A stretch of 55,681 bases of DNA from Actinomyces sp. (GCF_030530635.1 NZ_JAUMUL010000014.1:1-55681), one strand, 5' to 3'. Counted from the stretch's first letter, positions 7,879 through 17,521 are shown. Notes: a model not told the origin generated them from the letters alone. Numbers and translations: made by a program.

Positions 7879-8826
7879 ATGAGATCCGCCCGTACCCGCA
7901 GAGCAGGCCTGGCAACTGGGCTGTGTCTGGCGCTCTCGGCGGCACTGCCCCTGGCCGCCTGCACGAACGCAGCGGATTGGAAGGCGACCGGGGAGGGGGG
8001 TGCAGGGGCCTTCACCGGATACGACACCTCCGGCATCCAGCCGCAGGAAGACATCATCGCCTTGCTCCCCGACGGCGCCCTGAGCGACGGTGTACTGGAC
8101 GTGGCCGCCTCCACCGACTATGCGCCGGCGGAGTTCCTGGACACTGACGGGACCGCCATCGGCTACGACGTTGACCTCACCAAGGCGATCGCGGCCGTGC
8201 TGGGGGTGAAGTCGACCACCCATACCGCCGAGTTCGACTCGATCATCGCCGCCGTCGGCTCCAAGTACGACGCCGGCATCTCCTCCTTCACGGTCACCAC
8301 CGAGCGCGAAGCGGCCATGGATATGATCGCTTACATCAATGTCGGCTCCCGTTTCAACGTGGTAGCCGGCAACCCTGAGGGCGTGGACCCCTCCGACCAC
8401 ATGAACCTGTGCGGTCTGACGATCGGAGTGCAGACGGGTACGGCCCAGGAGGAGGCTTTGCACGCCGACTCCGCGGCCTGCACGCAGGCCGGCCTGCCCG
8501 CCATTGCCGTACGCTCCTACTCCACCCAGTCCGAGGCCACAACCGGTTTGATCGGACACGTGATCGACGCCGTCTACTCCGACTCCACAGTGGCCGGCTA
8601 CGCAGTGGAACTGACCGACGGCGGGGTGGAGACCATCGGCGAGATCGAGGAGGCACTCCCCCAGGCCATCATCCTGACCAAGGACGATCCACAGTTCAAC
8701 GCCGCTATCCAGGCCGCCGTCCAGTACCTCATGGATGAGGGCATCTGGGAGGAGATCCTGGAAGCCTGGGGAATCGAGGACGCCGCGCTCAAGACCGCCG
8801 AACTCAACCCGAACGTGGAGCAGTGA
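7879..8826 (+). CDS. Polar amino acid ABC transporter substrate-binding lipoprotein
   Basis: 315 residues from the ATG at 7879, with GGAAGGA upstream; earlier in-frame starts lack a site. An Arg-rich n-region, hydrophobic stretch and lipobox Leu-Ala-Ala-Cys (Cys28) indicate an exported, lipid-anchored protein. The mature part has the family 3 solute-binding layout: Asp-Tyr-Ala-Pro-Ala-Glu-Phe, then Gly-Tyr-Asp-Val-Asp-Leu, a Phe-Asp-Ser-Ile-Ile-Ala block and Gly-Val-Gln-Thr-Gly-Thr. It would capture a polar amino acid and hand it to the permease whose start codon overlaps its stop. The place beside glnA suggests glutamine, glutamate or a related amino acid, but the ligand cannot be read from the sequence. 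Confidence 0.9.
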   Translation: MRSARTRRAGLATGLCLALSAALPLAACTNAADWKATGEGGAGAFTGYDTSGIQPQEDIIALLPDGALSDGVLDVAASTDYAPAEFLDTDGTAIGYDVDLTKAIAAVLGVKSTTHTAEFDSIIAAVGSKYDAGISSFTVTTEREAAMDMIAYINVGSRFNVVAGNPEGVDPSDHMNLCGLTIGVQTGTAQEEALHADSAACTQAGLPAIAVRSYSTQSEATTGLIGHVIDAVYSDSTVAGYAVELTDGGVETIGEIEEALPQAIILTKDDPQFNAAIQAAVQYLMDEGIWEEILEAWGIEDAALKTAELNPNVEQ

Positions 8827-9812
8827 TCACCGCCATGACACTCCGACCCGATTCCGCCGCGGCTCCCTCCGGCACCCAGCAGCCGGTGCAGCTGAACCGG
8901 CCCAAGCCGGTTCCCCGCCCAGGCACCTGGATCAGTGCCACAATCGTCGCCGTGCTCGGGGCAATGCTGATCCACGCCCTGTTGACCAATGAGAAGTTCC
9001 ACTGGAGCACGGTGTGGTTCTTCTTCCGCGAGGTGCACGTTGTGCGGGCAGTGGGCTGGACGCTGCTGCTGACCTTCTTGGCCATGCTGATCGGCATCAT
9101 ACTGGCGGTGACCACCGCGGTTATGCGACAGTCCTCCAATCCGGTGCTGCGCGGGGTAGCGCTGGCCTACCTGTGGTTCTTCCGCGGCACCCCGATCTAC
9201 ACCCAGCTGGTGTTCTGGGGGGCGCTGTCCGCCCTGTACCAGTACCTGAGCCTGGGTGTTCCCTTCGGTCCAGAGCTGCTGACCTTCCGTACCACGACGG
9301 TGTTCACGCCGTTCGTCGCAGCCGTGCTGGGGCTGGGCATCAATGAGGGCGCCTACCTGTCGGAGATCGTCCGCTCCGGCCTGGCCAGCGTGGACCCGGG
9401 CCAGACCGAGGCGGCCGGGGCCCTGGGCATGAGCCGAGGGCAGATCCTGCGGCGCATCGTCCTGCCGCAGGCCATGCGAATAATTGTTCCGCCTACCGGC
9501 AACGAGACCATCTCCATGCTGAAGACCACCTCACTGGTGCTGGCGGTCCCCTTCACCCTGGACCTGACCTTCGTGACGAACTCCTACGCCTCCTACACCT
9601 ACCAGACAATCCCGCTGCTGATCGTGGCGGCCCTGTGGTACATAATCATCACCTCGATCCTGATGGTCGGCCAGCACTTCATTGAGCGCTATTACGGCCG
9701 CGGATTCGACGGCGCCAAGCCCAACGGGCGCCGGGGCATGTCCGCGCGCCAGCAGGCGATCCTGGACTCCCACACCACCAAGGTCTCCCCCTTCCTGGAG
9801 GTCACCCCGTGA
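8823..9812 (+). CDS. Amino acid ABC transporter permease (HisM/GlnP type)
   Basis: 329 residues. The GTG at 8823 overlaps the upstream stop by 4 bases (GTGA); an ATG at 8835 is an alternative. A Pro-rich N-terminal tail leads into a membrane domain of about six helices. The family signature Phe-Phe-Arg-Gly-Thr-Pro appears near residue 120 and the cytoplasmic EAA loop is Glu-Ala-Ala-Gly-Ala-Leu-Gly-Met-Ser, which docks on the ATPase. It would form the channel, probably as a homodimer because only one permease gene is present. Overlaps on both sides indicate translational coupling. Confidence 0.93.
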   Translation: MITAMTLRPDSAAAPSGTQQPVQLNRPKPVPRPGTWISATIVAVLGAMLIHALLTNEKFHWSTVWFFFREVHVVRAVGWTLLLTFLAMLIGIILAVTTAVMRQSSNPVLRGVALAYLWFFRGTPIYTQLVFWGALSALYQYLSLGVPFGPELLTFRTTTVFTPFVAAVLGLGINEGAYLSEIVRSGLASVDPGQTEAAGALGMSRGQILRRIVLPQAMRIIVPPTGNETISMLKTTSLVLAVPFTLDLTFVTNSYASYTYQTIPLLIVAALWYIIITSILMVGQHFIERYYGRGFDGAKPNGRRGMSARQQAILDSHTTKVSPFLEVTP

Positions 9813-10624
9813 GCACATCGAACGCGAATCCGGCCACGTCCCGGGCGGTAGTCCCGAAGGTCCGCATCGCCGGGCTGCACAAGTTCTTCGAAGAACTGCA
9901 TGTCCTTAAGGGCATTGACCTAACGGTCGAACCCGGTTCGGTGACGGTGCTGGTGGGCCCGTCCGGTTCCGGGAAGTCCACGCTCCTGCGGTGCATCAAT
10001 GAGCTGGAGACCATTGACGCGGGCCGCGTGTGGGTCGATGGCGAGATGATCGGCATGCGGGAGGTGCAGCGCCCCGACGGCACCGTGCAGCTGCATGCTC
10101 TCACGGACAAGCAGCGCGCCGCCCAGCGCTCCAAGATCGGCATGGTCTTCCAGCGCTTCAACCTGTTCCCACACATGACGGCCCTGGGCAATGTGATTGA
10201 GGCGCCCGTACACGTACGTCATGTGCCCAAGGACCAGGCCCGCGCACGCGGCGTTAAGTTGCTGGAACGGGTGGGGCTGGGCGACCGGCTGGACCACTAC
10301 CCCTCGCAGCTTTCCGGCGGACAGCAGCAGCGAGTAGCGATCGCCCGGGCGCTGGCCATGGACCCGGAGCTGATGCTCTTCGATGAGCCCACCTCCGCCC
10401 TGGACCCGGAGCTAGTGGGTGAGGTGCTGCAGGTGATGAAAGATCTGGCCGCGGACGGCATGACCATGGTGGTGGTCACTCACGAGATGGGCTTCGCCCG
10501 GGAGGTCGGTGATCAGTTGGTCTTCATGGACGGCGGCCTCGTATGCGAGTCCGGAGACCCGGTCGAGGTACTGGACCACCCCACTCAGGAACGCACCAAG
10601 GCCTTCCTCGCATCCGTGCTGTAG
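9809..10624 (+). CDS. Amino acid ABC transporter ATP-binding protein (GlnQ type)
   Basis: 271 residues; the GTG overlaps the permease stop by 4 bases. It energises uptake at the inner face of the membrane. Walker A is Gly-Pro-Ser-Gly-Ser-Gly-Lys-Ser-Thr (about 49-57), the Q-loop is Phe-Gln-Arg-Phe-Asn-Leu-Phe-Pro, the ABC signature is Leu-Ser-Gly-Gly-Gln-Gln-Gln-Arg, Walker B is Leu-Met-Leu-Phe-Asp-Glu-Pro, and the switch histidine is in Val-Val-Thr-His-Glu-Met. All are intact. An insert around residues 75-105 precedes the Q-loop, as often seen in actinobacterial GlnQ-like ATPases. It is the last gene of the three-gene operon. Confidence 0.95.
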   Translation: MSTSNANPATSRAVVPKVRIAGLHKFFEELHVLKGIDLTVEPGSVTVLVGPSGSGKSTLLRCINELETIDAGRVWVDGEMIGMREVQRPDGTVQLHALTDKQRAAQRSKIGMVFQRFNLFPHMTALGNVIEAPVHVRHVPKDQARARGVKLLERVGLGDRLDHYPSQLSGGQQQRVAIARALAMDPELMLFDEPTSALDPELVGEVLQVMKDLAADGMTMVVVTHEMGFAREVGDQLVFMDGGLVCESGDPVEVLDHPTQERTKAFLASVL

Positions 10625-10651
10625 ACGTCTGAAACGGCCTTCAGCCGCATC

Positions 10652-10714
10652 GGCACCTGGTGTCATCCGGGGCGGGCTTCGACTTCAGCCGACGGCATCG
10701 GCCCGCCAGGTGCC
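10652..10714. terminator. Possible long bulged hairpin between convergent genes
   Basis: GGCACCTGG at 10652 and GCGGGC at 10672 pair with the continuous GCCCGCCAGGTGCC at 10701-10714, leaving a bulge on the left arm and a loop of about 23 bases. It lies between the convergent ATPase and phosphatase genes, partly inside the phosphatase 3' end. There is no U-tract, so a terminator role is only plausible. Confidence 0.3.
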
Positions 10715-11335
10715 CTCGTCCCAGTCAAGCAGCCGCCAGCCGGACTCCGGGTCGCCCTCCACCACACTTACGGCCGTGTTGCGCATGGGGTGGTCCGCGA
10801 TCCAGGCCGGATCCGCGCCCCCGGCGACGGCGGCCGCCAGCGCCACCCACAGGCGCAGGATCGTCCCGTGCGCCACCAGCAGGGCAGTGCCGCCGGTACG
10901 GGTGGATTTGTGAATCTCCTCCACCACCGCATTGAAACGGGCGAAGGTGTCCGCACCGTCCTCCGGGCTGCCGGGGATGCGCGCCGCCGTGCGCCCCACC
11001 ATCCAGGAGCGGGTGGTGTCCGTATAGCAGGCCACCGAGCGGACATCGGTGTTCATCTCCATGTCGCCGGCCAACACCTCACGCAGGCCGGGTCGGATGC
11101 GTGCGGCCAGGCCCGTGGCCCGCTCAATCGGTGCAATCGTCTCCCGGGCCCGTTGAATAGGCGAGACCCACAGCGAGGAGATCGCCTCCAGATCGCCGCT
11201 GGCCTCCAGGCGGGCGGGCAGCAGGGCGGCCTGTTCCACCCCGACGGCGTCGAGGGAGTTACCGGGGAATGCGGTGTCCAGGGCGCCGGCGAGGTTCGCG
11301 ATCGTGCGGCCGTGACGGACGAGGAGAAGCTTCAC
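10685..11335 (-). CDS. Histidine phosphatase superfamily protein
   Basis: 216 residues. The N-terminus Leu-Leu-Leu-Val-Arg-His-Gly-Arg-Thr carries the catalytic RHG motif (His8). A second conserved arginine lies in Ser-Pro-Ile-Gln-Arg-Ala-Arg-Glu-Thr and the second catalytic histidine in Val-Ala-His-Gly-Thr near residue 155. The fold is that of phosphoglycerate-mutase-like phosphatases, and length is typical of small broad-specificity members (CobC/PhoE-like). The substrate cannot be assigned. It is convergent with the amino acid transporter operon and starts only 39 bases downstream of the glnE reading, so it may share the glnA2-glnE transcript. Confidence 0.88.
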   Translation of the reverse strand: MKLLLVRHGRTIANLAGALDTAFPGNSLDAVGVEQAALLPARLEASGDLEAISSLWVSPIQRARETIAPIERATGLAARIRPGLREVLAGDMEMNTDVRSVACYTDTTRSWMVGRTAARIPGSPEDGADTFARFNAVVEEIHKSTRTGGTALLVAHGTILRLWVALAAAVAGGADPAWIADHPMRNTAVSVVEGDPESGWRLLDWDEGTWRADAVG

Positions 11336-11374
11336 GGCGTCTATCCTGCCAGGCTCCCGCAGCCGACGTCGCCG

Positions 11375-14300
11375 TCAGGACCACGGGTAGGGGCCTGCGC
11401 CATGGCGGCGTCCGGCAGGCCGCGGGGCGCGGCGGCCGGCTCGGCCCGAGACCCCCGCCGATTCATTACCGGCTACGCCGCCACCGTCGGCATGCCCGTG
11501 TTGGGCTCGGCCGGCACCGGACTGTCCGCGTGTCGGCAGCGTCGAGGCCTTCGGCACGGTGTCACCGAACACCACGCGCTCGACGACCCGTCGAGCATGC
11601 CTGGCCGTGCGCCGGTATATGTCCTCCAGGTCACGCTCGCTGCCGGCCGGGATGCCCAGCAGTCGCGCTACCAGGCGGATCTCACGCTGATCGGTGGGCA
11701 GCACATGCACCCTCTCCCCGCCTTCGCGACCGGTCCCGAGCACAGTGGCGGCCCTCACCCGGGAAGCCAGGACCCAGGCGGCCGTGAGCCTGGCGGCGTC
11801 GTCCACTTCGAGCAAACCCGCCTGCGTGGCCGCCGCGAGGGCCTCCAGCGTCGAGGTAGTGCGCAGCCCAGGCACCTGGTCCGCCCGCGTTAGTTGAAGG
11901 ATCTGAGCGGACCACTCGACGTCGGACAGTCCGCCGGGACCGAGCTTCACGTGGCGGCTGGGATCTGCGCCACGAGGGAGACGCTCCGCCTCCATACGCG
12001 CCTTCAACCGCCTGATCTCTCGCAGGCCGGCGTCATCCAGGCCGTCAGGGCTCCACCGCAGCGGGTCGATCATCGCTTCGAAGCGCTCCCCCAGGGCGGC
12101 ATCCCCCGCGCAGGCGCGGGCACGCAGCAGGGCCTGACGCTCCCATACCGATCCCCAACGCCGGTAGTACTCGGCGTAAGAGCCCAGGCTGCGATTGACC
12201 GGCCCCCGACGCCCCTCCGGACGCAGGCCGGTGTCCACCACCAGCGGATGCGGACGGGCCTGGGCCAGCAGGCGCGCCACCAGCTTGGCGACCGCCTCCG
12301 CCGCGGGGCCCTGGCCGGCCCGACCCGCGAGACCGCCTCGGCGGCGGCCGCGTCCGCATCGGCACCCGGGCACGGCTCGTGAACGAACAGCACGTCGGCG
12401 TCGGAGGTGTAGGTGATCTCTCTTCCGCCCAACCGGCCCACAGCAATGATTGCGTGACGGGCGAAGGCCGCGGGCCAGGTTCCGTCCCCATCGGGACCGG
12501 CGGCGACCGCCGCCTGCCCGTCCCGCTGAGCGATCACCAATCCCGTGGCTACAGTCAGGGCCGCACCGAGCACTGCGTCGGTGGCATCCCCCAGGATGCG
12601 GGCGGTGCGGGCCGGGTCGACACCATCGAGCGAGTCGGCAAGCGCCGCCCGGATGAGTTCCCGGCTGCGAACCCCCATGACTGCGCGGATGGCCTCACCG
12701 GCCTGCGCCTCAAACCCGGCCGTATCCTTGCCGGTGAAGGCGCGGCGGCGCAGAATCCGCTCGGTCTCTGAGCAGATGGCTCCGGGTGGGCGGGGCGCCA
12801 ACTCGGCGTCGTCATCCAGCCAGGCGATTGACTCCGGGCGCTCCGCCAGCCGGTCGGTGGTCCAGCGCGCGCCCGACAGCACCTGGCACAGCCGGCGGGC
12901 AGCCACCGGCGAGTCACGGAGCATGGCCAGATACCAGTGAGACCCGCCAATGGCTTCGGACAAGCGCCGGAAGGAAAGCAGCCCGTTGTCCGGATCCGGA
13001 CCCTGCCCGATCCAGCCGATGATCACCGGAAGCAGCTGACGCTGAATGGCGGCACTGCGGCTCACTCCTTCGGTGAGAGCCTGGATGTGGTGGAGGGCGC
13101 CATCGGGATCGAGATAGCCGAAGGCCGCCAGGCGCTCCCGGGCGGCATCCGGGGTCAGGGTCAACTCCTCGGTGCTCAGGGTAGCGGCGACGCTCAACAA
13201 CGGCCGGTAATAGATCTCCTCATGCAGTGCCCGCACCCGCCGGCGCACAGAGTGGAACAGCTTGCGCACGGACTTGGGATCGTTCAATTTACGCCGATCA
13301 ATCCCCCTTCCGATACCGCGCAGCTCCGCGTCTGCAGCCGGAATCTCATGTGTTCGGCGCATGTGCCGCAGTTGGGCGCGATGCTCCAGCAGCCGCAGCA
13401 CCCGGTAGCAGTCCCCCAGGTCGGCGGCATCGGAACGGCCGACATAGCCGCCGGCCGACAGTTGCGCGAGCGCTTCCAGCGTGCCGCGCACGCGCAGCCG
13501 CTCGTCTACCCGGCCATGCACCAGCTGAAGCAGCTGCACGGTGAACTCCACGTCACGCAGTCCCCCAGGTCCCAGTTTGATACGGCGGTCATCGCCGCCG
13601 GGTGGGGCGGACTCGGTCTCCACCCGGCGGCGCATGGCACGGGCGTCATCAACGAAGTTCTCCCGTCTACTAGCCGACCAGACGAAGGGGGCGACCCCGG
13701 CCTCATAGGCGGCGCCGAGTTCCCGGTCACCTGCACACGCACGGGCCTTGAGTAAGGCCTGAAACTCCCAGGAGGAGGCCCAGCGCTCGTAGTAGGTCAG
13801 GTGGGAGGCCAGGGTGCGCACGAGTGCCCCGTCCTTGCCCTCGGGTCGCAGCGCCGTGTCCAGTGGCCACAGCGGCGGCTCGGTTCCGGAGGCGGAGGTG
13901 ATGCGAGCAATCTCCGCCGCGATCTGCGTTCCCAACCGGACGGCGGAGTGATCCGCATCTTGCCCAACCTCGGCCGGTGGCGGCCCCGTTTCCACGGCCC
14001 GCGCCGGGGCCACCACATAGACCACATCGACGTCGGAGATGTAGTTCAGCTCCCGGGCGCCGGTCTTACCCATGGCGATTATCGCCATGTTGACGTGCGC
14101 GGCAGCCGGACCGACCACACCACGGGCGATGATCAAGGCGGCCTCCAGGACGGCGTCTGCCAGATCGGTCATGCGTCGCCCCACGGTGGGCAGGTGCATC
14201 AGCGGCATGGCGGAGGTCAGGTCGTCGGCGACCACCGCAAGCAGCCGACTCCGGTAGGCCACGCGCAGCGCGCTTGTCGCCCGGCTTGCGATCCCCTCCG

Positions 14301-15030
14301 GCAGGGGCGTGGGTGCGCCATCCAGGATCGTTGTGACCGCCTCACGCATGACAGTGAGGACATCCGGCTGCTCGGGGGCGTCGTAGGCGTGGGCGGGGGC
14401 CAGGGCGTCCAGATGCTCGGGATGGGTGACCAGGAAGTCGCCCAGCGCCTCGGATGAGCCGAGTACGGCCAGGAGTCGGTGCAGATGGTCCGCACGCAAC
14501 TGTTCGGGATCCTGCGGGACGCCGGCCTCACCACCCCGGGGGGACTGTCTGCCGTCCAAGCCGGGCACCGCCTCAGTGGCGCAGGGGGCATCGGCGCTGA
14601 GCAGGTCGCGCAGCGTGCGCGCGGGCGCGCCGACGCACTCGTACGCGCTGCTTTCCCCCCCGATCACGGTGCAGGCCTCGGCCAGCCGTACGAGCGTAAG
14701 CAGAGCGAGGTCCGGGTCGGCAGTGCCGCCGAGTTCGTCAACCAGGCGCTCACGGGCCGGGTCGAGCTCGGGCAGTTCACCGGGAGTGCCATCGTGGGCC
14801 AAGGCCGGGGCAGTGGGCAGGAACGGCACGAATGCCGGATCGGTCAGTAGACCGTAGGCGCGATCGACCTGGTTGAAACCGGCCCACAGTAGCCGGGCAC
14901 GGGTGCTGGGCCAACGGCCGTGCGCACGCGCCGCGGGTCCGCCCCGGCCGGTTGAAGTCGCGCTCCCCGGATCCGCAGACTCCTTCATCGGAAGGCGGGC
15001 TGTGTTCATCGGTGGGTTCGCTGCGGTCAC
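11375..15030 (-). pseudogene. glnE: Glutamine synthetase adenylyltransferase GlnE, frameshifted
   Basis: GlnE adenylylates and deadenylylates GlnA1. The GTG start at 15030 overlaps the glnA2 stop by 4 bases (GTGA). The first frame holds the complete N-terminal nucleotidyltransferase domain (Glu-Leu-Asn-Tyr-Ile-Ser-Asp-Val-Asp-Val), the linker, and the start of the second (Ile-Thr-Tyr-Thr-Ser-Asp-Ala-Asp-Val-Leu-Phe). Near 12305-12335 similarity jumps to another frame, which continues with Leu-Arg-Pro-Glu-Gly-Arg, Arg-Leu-Lys-Ala-Arg-Met-Glu-Ala-Glu and Lys-Leu-Gly-Pro-Gly-Gly-Leu-Ser-Asp-Val-Glu, the rest of the adenylyltransferase domain. The total is 2 bases over whole codons, as expected for loss of one base. 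About 55 C-terminal residues have no family match. A sequencing error in GC-rich DNA is as likely as real inactivation. Confidence 0.85.
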
Positions 15031-16358
15031 AGTCGTGGGAAGAACTGGTTGATCTCGAACTCGGTGACCTGGGCGTCGTAGGCCAGGTACTCCCGGCGCT
15101 TATTGCGGCGGAAGAACTCAAAGGCATCCTCTCCCAGGGTGTCGGCCACCAGATCCGAGTCGGCCATGGCGGCCACCGCGCTCTTGAGTGAGGTCGGCAG
15201 TGCGCCGATGCCGAGCGACTTGCGTTCCAGTTCGGACAGGGCCCAAACGGTGTCCTCCGCCTCGGCGGGCAGCTCATAGCCCTCCTCAATGCCTTTCAGA
15301 CCCGCGGCGAGAATCACCGCGAAGGCCAGGTAGGGGTTGGCGGAGGAGTCGATGCCGCGGAACTCGATGCGGGCCGACTGGGCCTTTCCGGGCTTGTGCA
15401 TGGGCACACGAACCAGCGCGGAGCGATTGTTGTGGCCCCAGCACACATAGCTGGGTGCCTCATCTCCGCCCCACAGGCGCTTGTAGGAGTTGACGTGCTG
15501 GTTGGTGACCGCGCAGATCTCAGTGGCATGGTGCAGCAGGCCCGCAATGAAGGCCCGGCCGGTGGCGGAGAGCTGATACTGCCCGGCCGGGTCATGGAAG
15601 GCGTTGCGGTCGCCTTCGAACAGGGAGAAGTGGGTGTGCATGCCGCTGCCGGGTTGACCGATGAAGGGCTTGGGCATGAATGTGGCCTGGCATCCCTCCT
15701 GCAGCGCGACCTCCTGGACGACGGCCCGGAAGGTCATGATGTTGTCGGCCATGGAGAGCGCGTCGGCGAAGCGCAGGTCGATCTCGTTCTGGCCGGGACC
15801 GCCCTCGTGGTGGGAGAACTCCACCGAAATACCCATCTGCTCGAGCATGAGGATGGCGTGACGGCGGAACTCGTGCGCCGTACCGCCGGGCACGTGGTCG
15901 AAGTAGCCGGCGTGATCGGTGGGTGTGATGCGGCCGTCACCATTACGGTCTACCAGGTAGAACTCGATCTCGGGGTGCACGTAACAGGTGAAGCCGGCGT
16001 CGGCCACACGGGCCAGCTGCCGTTCCAGCACGGCACGGGGGTCGGTGCGGGCGGGCTCGCCGTCGGGCGTGAGCACGTCGCAGAACATACGGGCGACGCT
16101 ATTGACTTCCTCACGCCACGGCAGCATCTGGAAGGTCGAGGGGTCCGGGGAGAGCAGCATGTCGGACTCGAAGACGCGTGTGAGCCCTTCGATCGCGGAG
16201 CCGTCGAAGCCGATGCCCTCCTCGAATGCGCCCTCAACCTCTGCGGGTGCGATTGCAACCGACTTAAGCTGCCCGAGCACATCGGTGAACCACAGTCGGA
16301 TGAAGCGGATGTCGCGCTCCTCGATGGCGCGGAGCACGTATTCCTGCTGCTTGTCCAT
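15027..16358 (-). CDS. glnA2: Type I glutamine synthetase, second paralogue (GlnA2)
   Basis: 443 residues, full length. Motifs include Phe-Asp-Gly-Ser-Ala-Ile-Glu-Gly-Leu, His-Pro-Glu-Ile-Glu-Phe, Gly-Ser-Gly-Met-His-Thr-His-Phe-Ser, Asn-Asn-Arg-Ser-Ala and a C-terminal Ala-Leu-Ser-Glu-Leu-Glu-Arg-Lys-Ser-Leu-Gly. The Asn/Asp-Leu-Tyr adenylylation motif of GlnA1 is absent, so it belongs to the shorter GSI type that GlnE does not modify. It heads an operon with glnE, the same pairing as M. tuberculosis Rv2222c-Rv2221c. Paralogues of this type may make glutamine or use other amines; here glutamine synthesis is presumed from similarity only. Confidence 0.94.
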   Translation of the reverse strand: MDKQQEYVLRAIEERDIRFIRLWFTDVLGQLKSVAIAPAEVEGAFEEGIGFDGSAIEGLTRVFESDMLLSPDPSTFQMLPWREEVNSVARMFCDVLTPDGEPARTDPRAVLERQLARVADAGFTCYVHPEIEFYLVDRNGDGRITPTDHAGYFDHVPGGTAHEFRRHAILMLEQMGISVEFSHHEGGPGQNEIDLRFADALSMADNIMTFRAVVQEVALQEGCQATFMPKPFIGQPGSGMHTHFSLFEGDRNAFHDPAGQYQLSATGRAFIAGLLHHATEICAVTNQHVNSYKRLWGGDEAPSYVCWGHNNRSALVRVPMHKPGKAQSARIEFRGIDSSANPYLAFAVILAAGLKGIEEGYELPAEAEDTVWALSELERKSLGIGALPTSLKSAVAAMADSDLVADTLGEDAFEFFRRNKRREYLAYDAQVTEFEINQFFPRL

Positions 16359-16538
16359 GATGTCTGCGCTGCCTCCCTGCGTGGCGCCGACCGGTGGGGG
16401 CGACGCGGCCGCTGCTGTCCACTTCCACGGTCAGCCTATCGGCTGGTTGAGTCGCTCGGGTTTCGCGCGCCGACGCCATCAGCAACTGTGTCTGGGCCTA
16501 TGCTGGTGGCGGAGCGAAGCCAGTGGAGGAAGACTACG

Positions 16539-16922
16539 GTGATCCGGACCTACAGCGACTTCGCCGCTTGGAAAGCGGCCGAGGCGGACAACCACTTCGC
16601 CGTTCAGGTGCTCAAGAACCTAGTGACGGAGCTTCAGGCCATGGTGCCCGGCCCCGAGTTGGACCAGGCGCATGGTGAGCCTCCCTCAACCGGCCATCCG
16701 GGCTGGGACCGACTTATCCAGGGCACCGCCCTATGGACCGGTGCCGGCAGGCTGAACGACCCCGCGGTGCTTGACTGGGCGCGCCGCACTCCGGACGATG
16801 TCAGCGACATCTTCGATCCGCTGGCGCCGCAACGTCGCTTCGCGTTGTCCTACCTGCGCACTCCCGTCCCGCTGCGGGAAAAGGGCGTGTGCCTGGCCCG
16901 CGGCAACCTGCAAGGAGTGTGA
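16539..16922 (+). CDS. Hypothetical protein paired with a nucleotidyltransferase-fold gene
   Basis: 127 residues from the GTG at 16539, with GGAGGA at 16525-16530; the frame is open much further upstream but that part is antisense to glnA2. I do not recognise the family. It is acidic and helical-looking at the N-terminus (Phe-Ala-Ala-Trp-Lys-Ala-Ala-Glu-Ala), Trp/Asp/Pro-rich in the middle, with no membrane segment or signal peptide. Its stop is 3 bases before the next start, so the two are a tight bicistron. By analogy with two-gene nucleotidyltransferase modules it could be the partner or antitoxin, but no sequence feature proves this. Confidence 0.65.
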   Translation: MIRTYSDFAAWKAAEADNHFAVQVLKNLVTELQAMVPGPELDQAHGEPPSTGHPGWDRLIQGTALWTGAGRLNDPAVLDWARRTPDDVSDIFDPLAPQRRFALSYLRTPVPLREKGVCLARGNLQGV

Positions 16923-16925
16923 ACC

Positions 16926-17444
16926 ATGGAGGAGTTCACCCGAGAGAGCATCATTGCTTTGCTGAAGGAGCTCAACTCCCTGTTGGAAGAGCACGGCCAG
17001 GAGGCCGAGCTGTACATCGTAGGTGGCTCCGCGATGGCCCTGGCCTATGACATCAGGCGCACGACCGCGGACATAGACGCGGCTTTCCTGCCCCGCGACG
17101 TGGTACTTGAGCACGCGCGGACGATGGCGGCTAGACACGGCCTGTCCCCGAATTGGCTCAGTGACGGCGTCACCGACTTGGGTTTTGACTTCTCCACTGA
17201 CGCTGATCCACGCACGATCGAGATCGGCCCCGCGTTGACGGTCAATGTAGCCTCCCCAGACTACCTCTTGGCCATGAAGGTACTATCCTCAAGGCAGTCG
17301 GACGCTGATCGCCGCGACGCAGTCGCCCTTTGCCGCCTCATGGGGTTGACGAACGAGGCTCAGATCCAACAGCGAGTCGGCCGCTACTACCGCGTCGACG
17401 GCCGTACAGAGTTCTTCGTGGAGGGCATCGCGGCAGAGATTTAG
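16926..17444 (+). CDS. DUF6036-like nucleotidyltransferase-fold protein
   Basis: 172 residues, ATG start. The block Ile-Val-Gly-Gly-Ser-Ala-Met-Ala-Leu-Ala-Tyr followed by Arg-Arg-Thr-Thr-Ala-Asp-Ile-Asp-Ala (about 31-56) is the Gly-Gly-Ser ... Asp-x-Asp pattern of minimal and AbiEii-like nucleotidyltransferases; the acidic pair would bind metal. Later blocks Ala-Ser-Pro-Asp-Tyr-Leu-Leu-Ala-Met-Lys and Asp-Arg-Arg-Asp-Ala-Val also fit that superfamily. Related proteins include toxins of type IV toxin-antitoxin systems and tRNA- or protein-modifying enzymes. The tight pairing with the small gene at 16539 invites a toxin-antitoxin reading, which remains inference. Confidence 0.75.
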   Translation: MEEFTRESIIALLKELNSLLEEHGQEAELYIVGGSAMALAYDIRRTTADIDAAFLPRDVVLEHARTMAARHGLSPNWLSDGVTDLGFDFSTDADPRTIEIGPALTVNVASPDYLLAMKVLSSRQSDADRRDAVALCRLMGLTNEAQIQQRVGRYYRVDGRTEFFVEGIAAEI

Positions 17445-17521
17445 CGGAATCCGCGCCGACGGCGAGCCACTTGCCGCCAACGGCAGGCGACGCGCCCGCA
17501 CCCGGCGAGTACGCTCCGGGC

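Noticed and set aside
15027..16358. Absence of the adenylylation tyrosine in GlnA2 as a defect
   Set aside because: The shorter GSI type normally lacks this motif.
15396..16538. Long + strand frame running into the hypothetical gene at 16539
   Set aside because: It is antisense to glnA2; only the part after the GTG at 16539, which has its own GGAGGA, looks coding.
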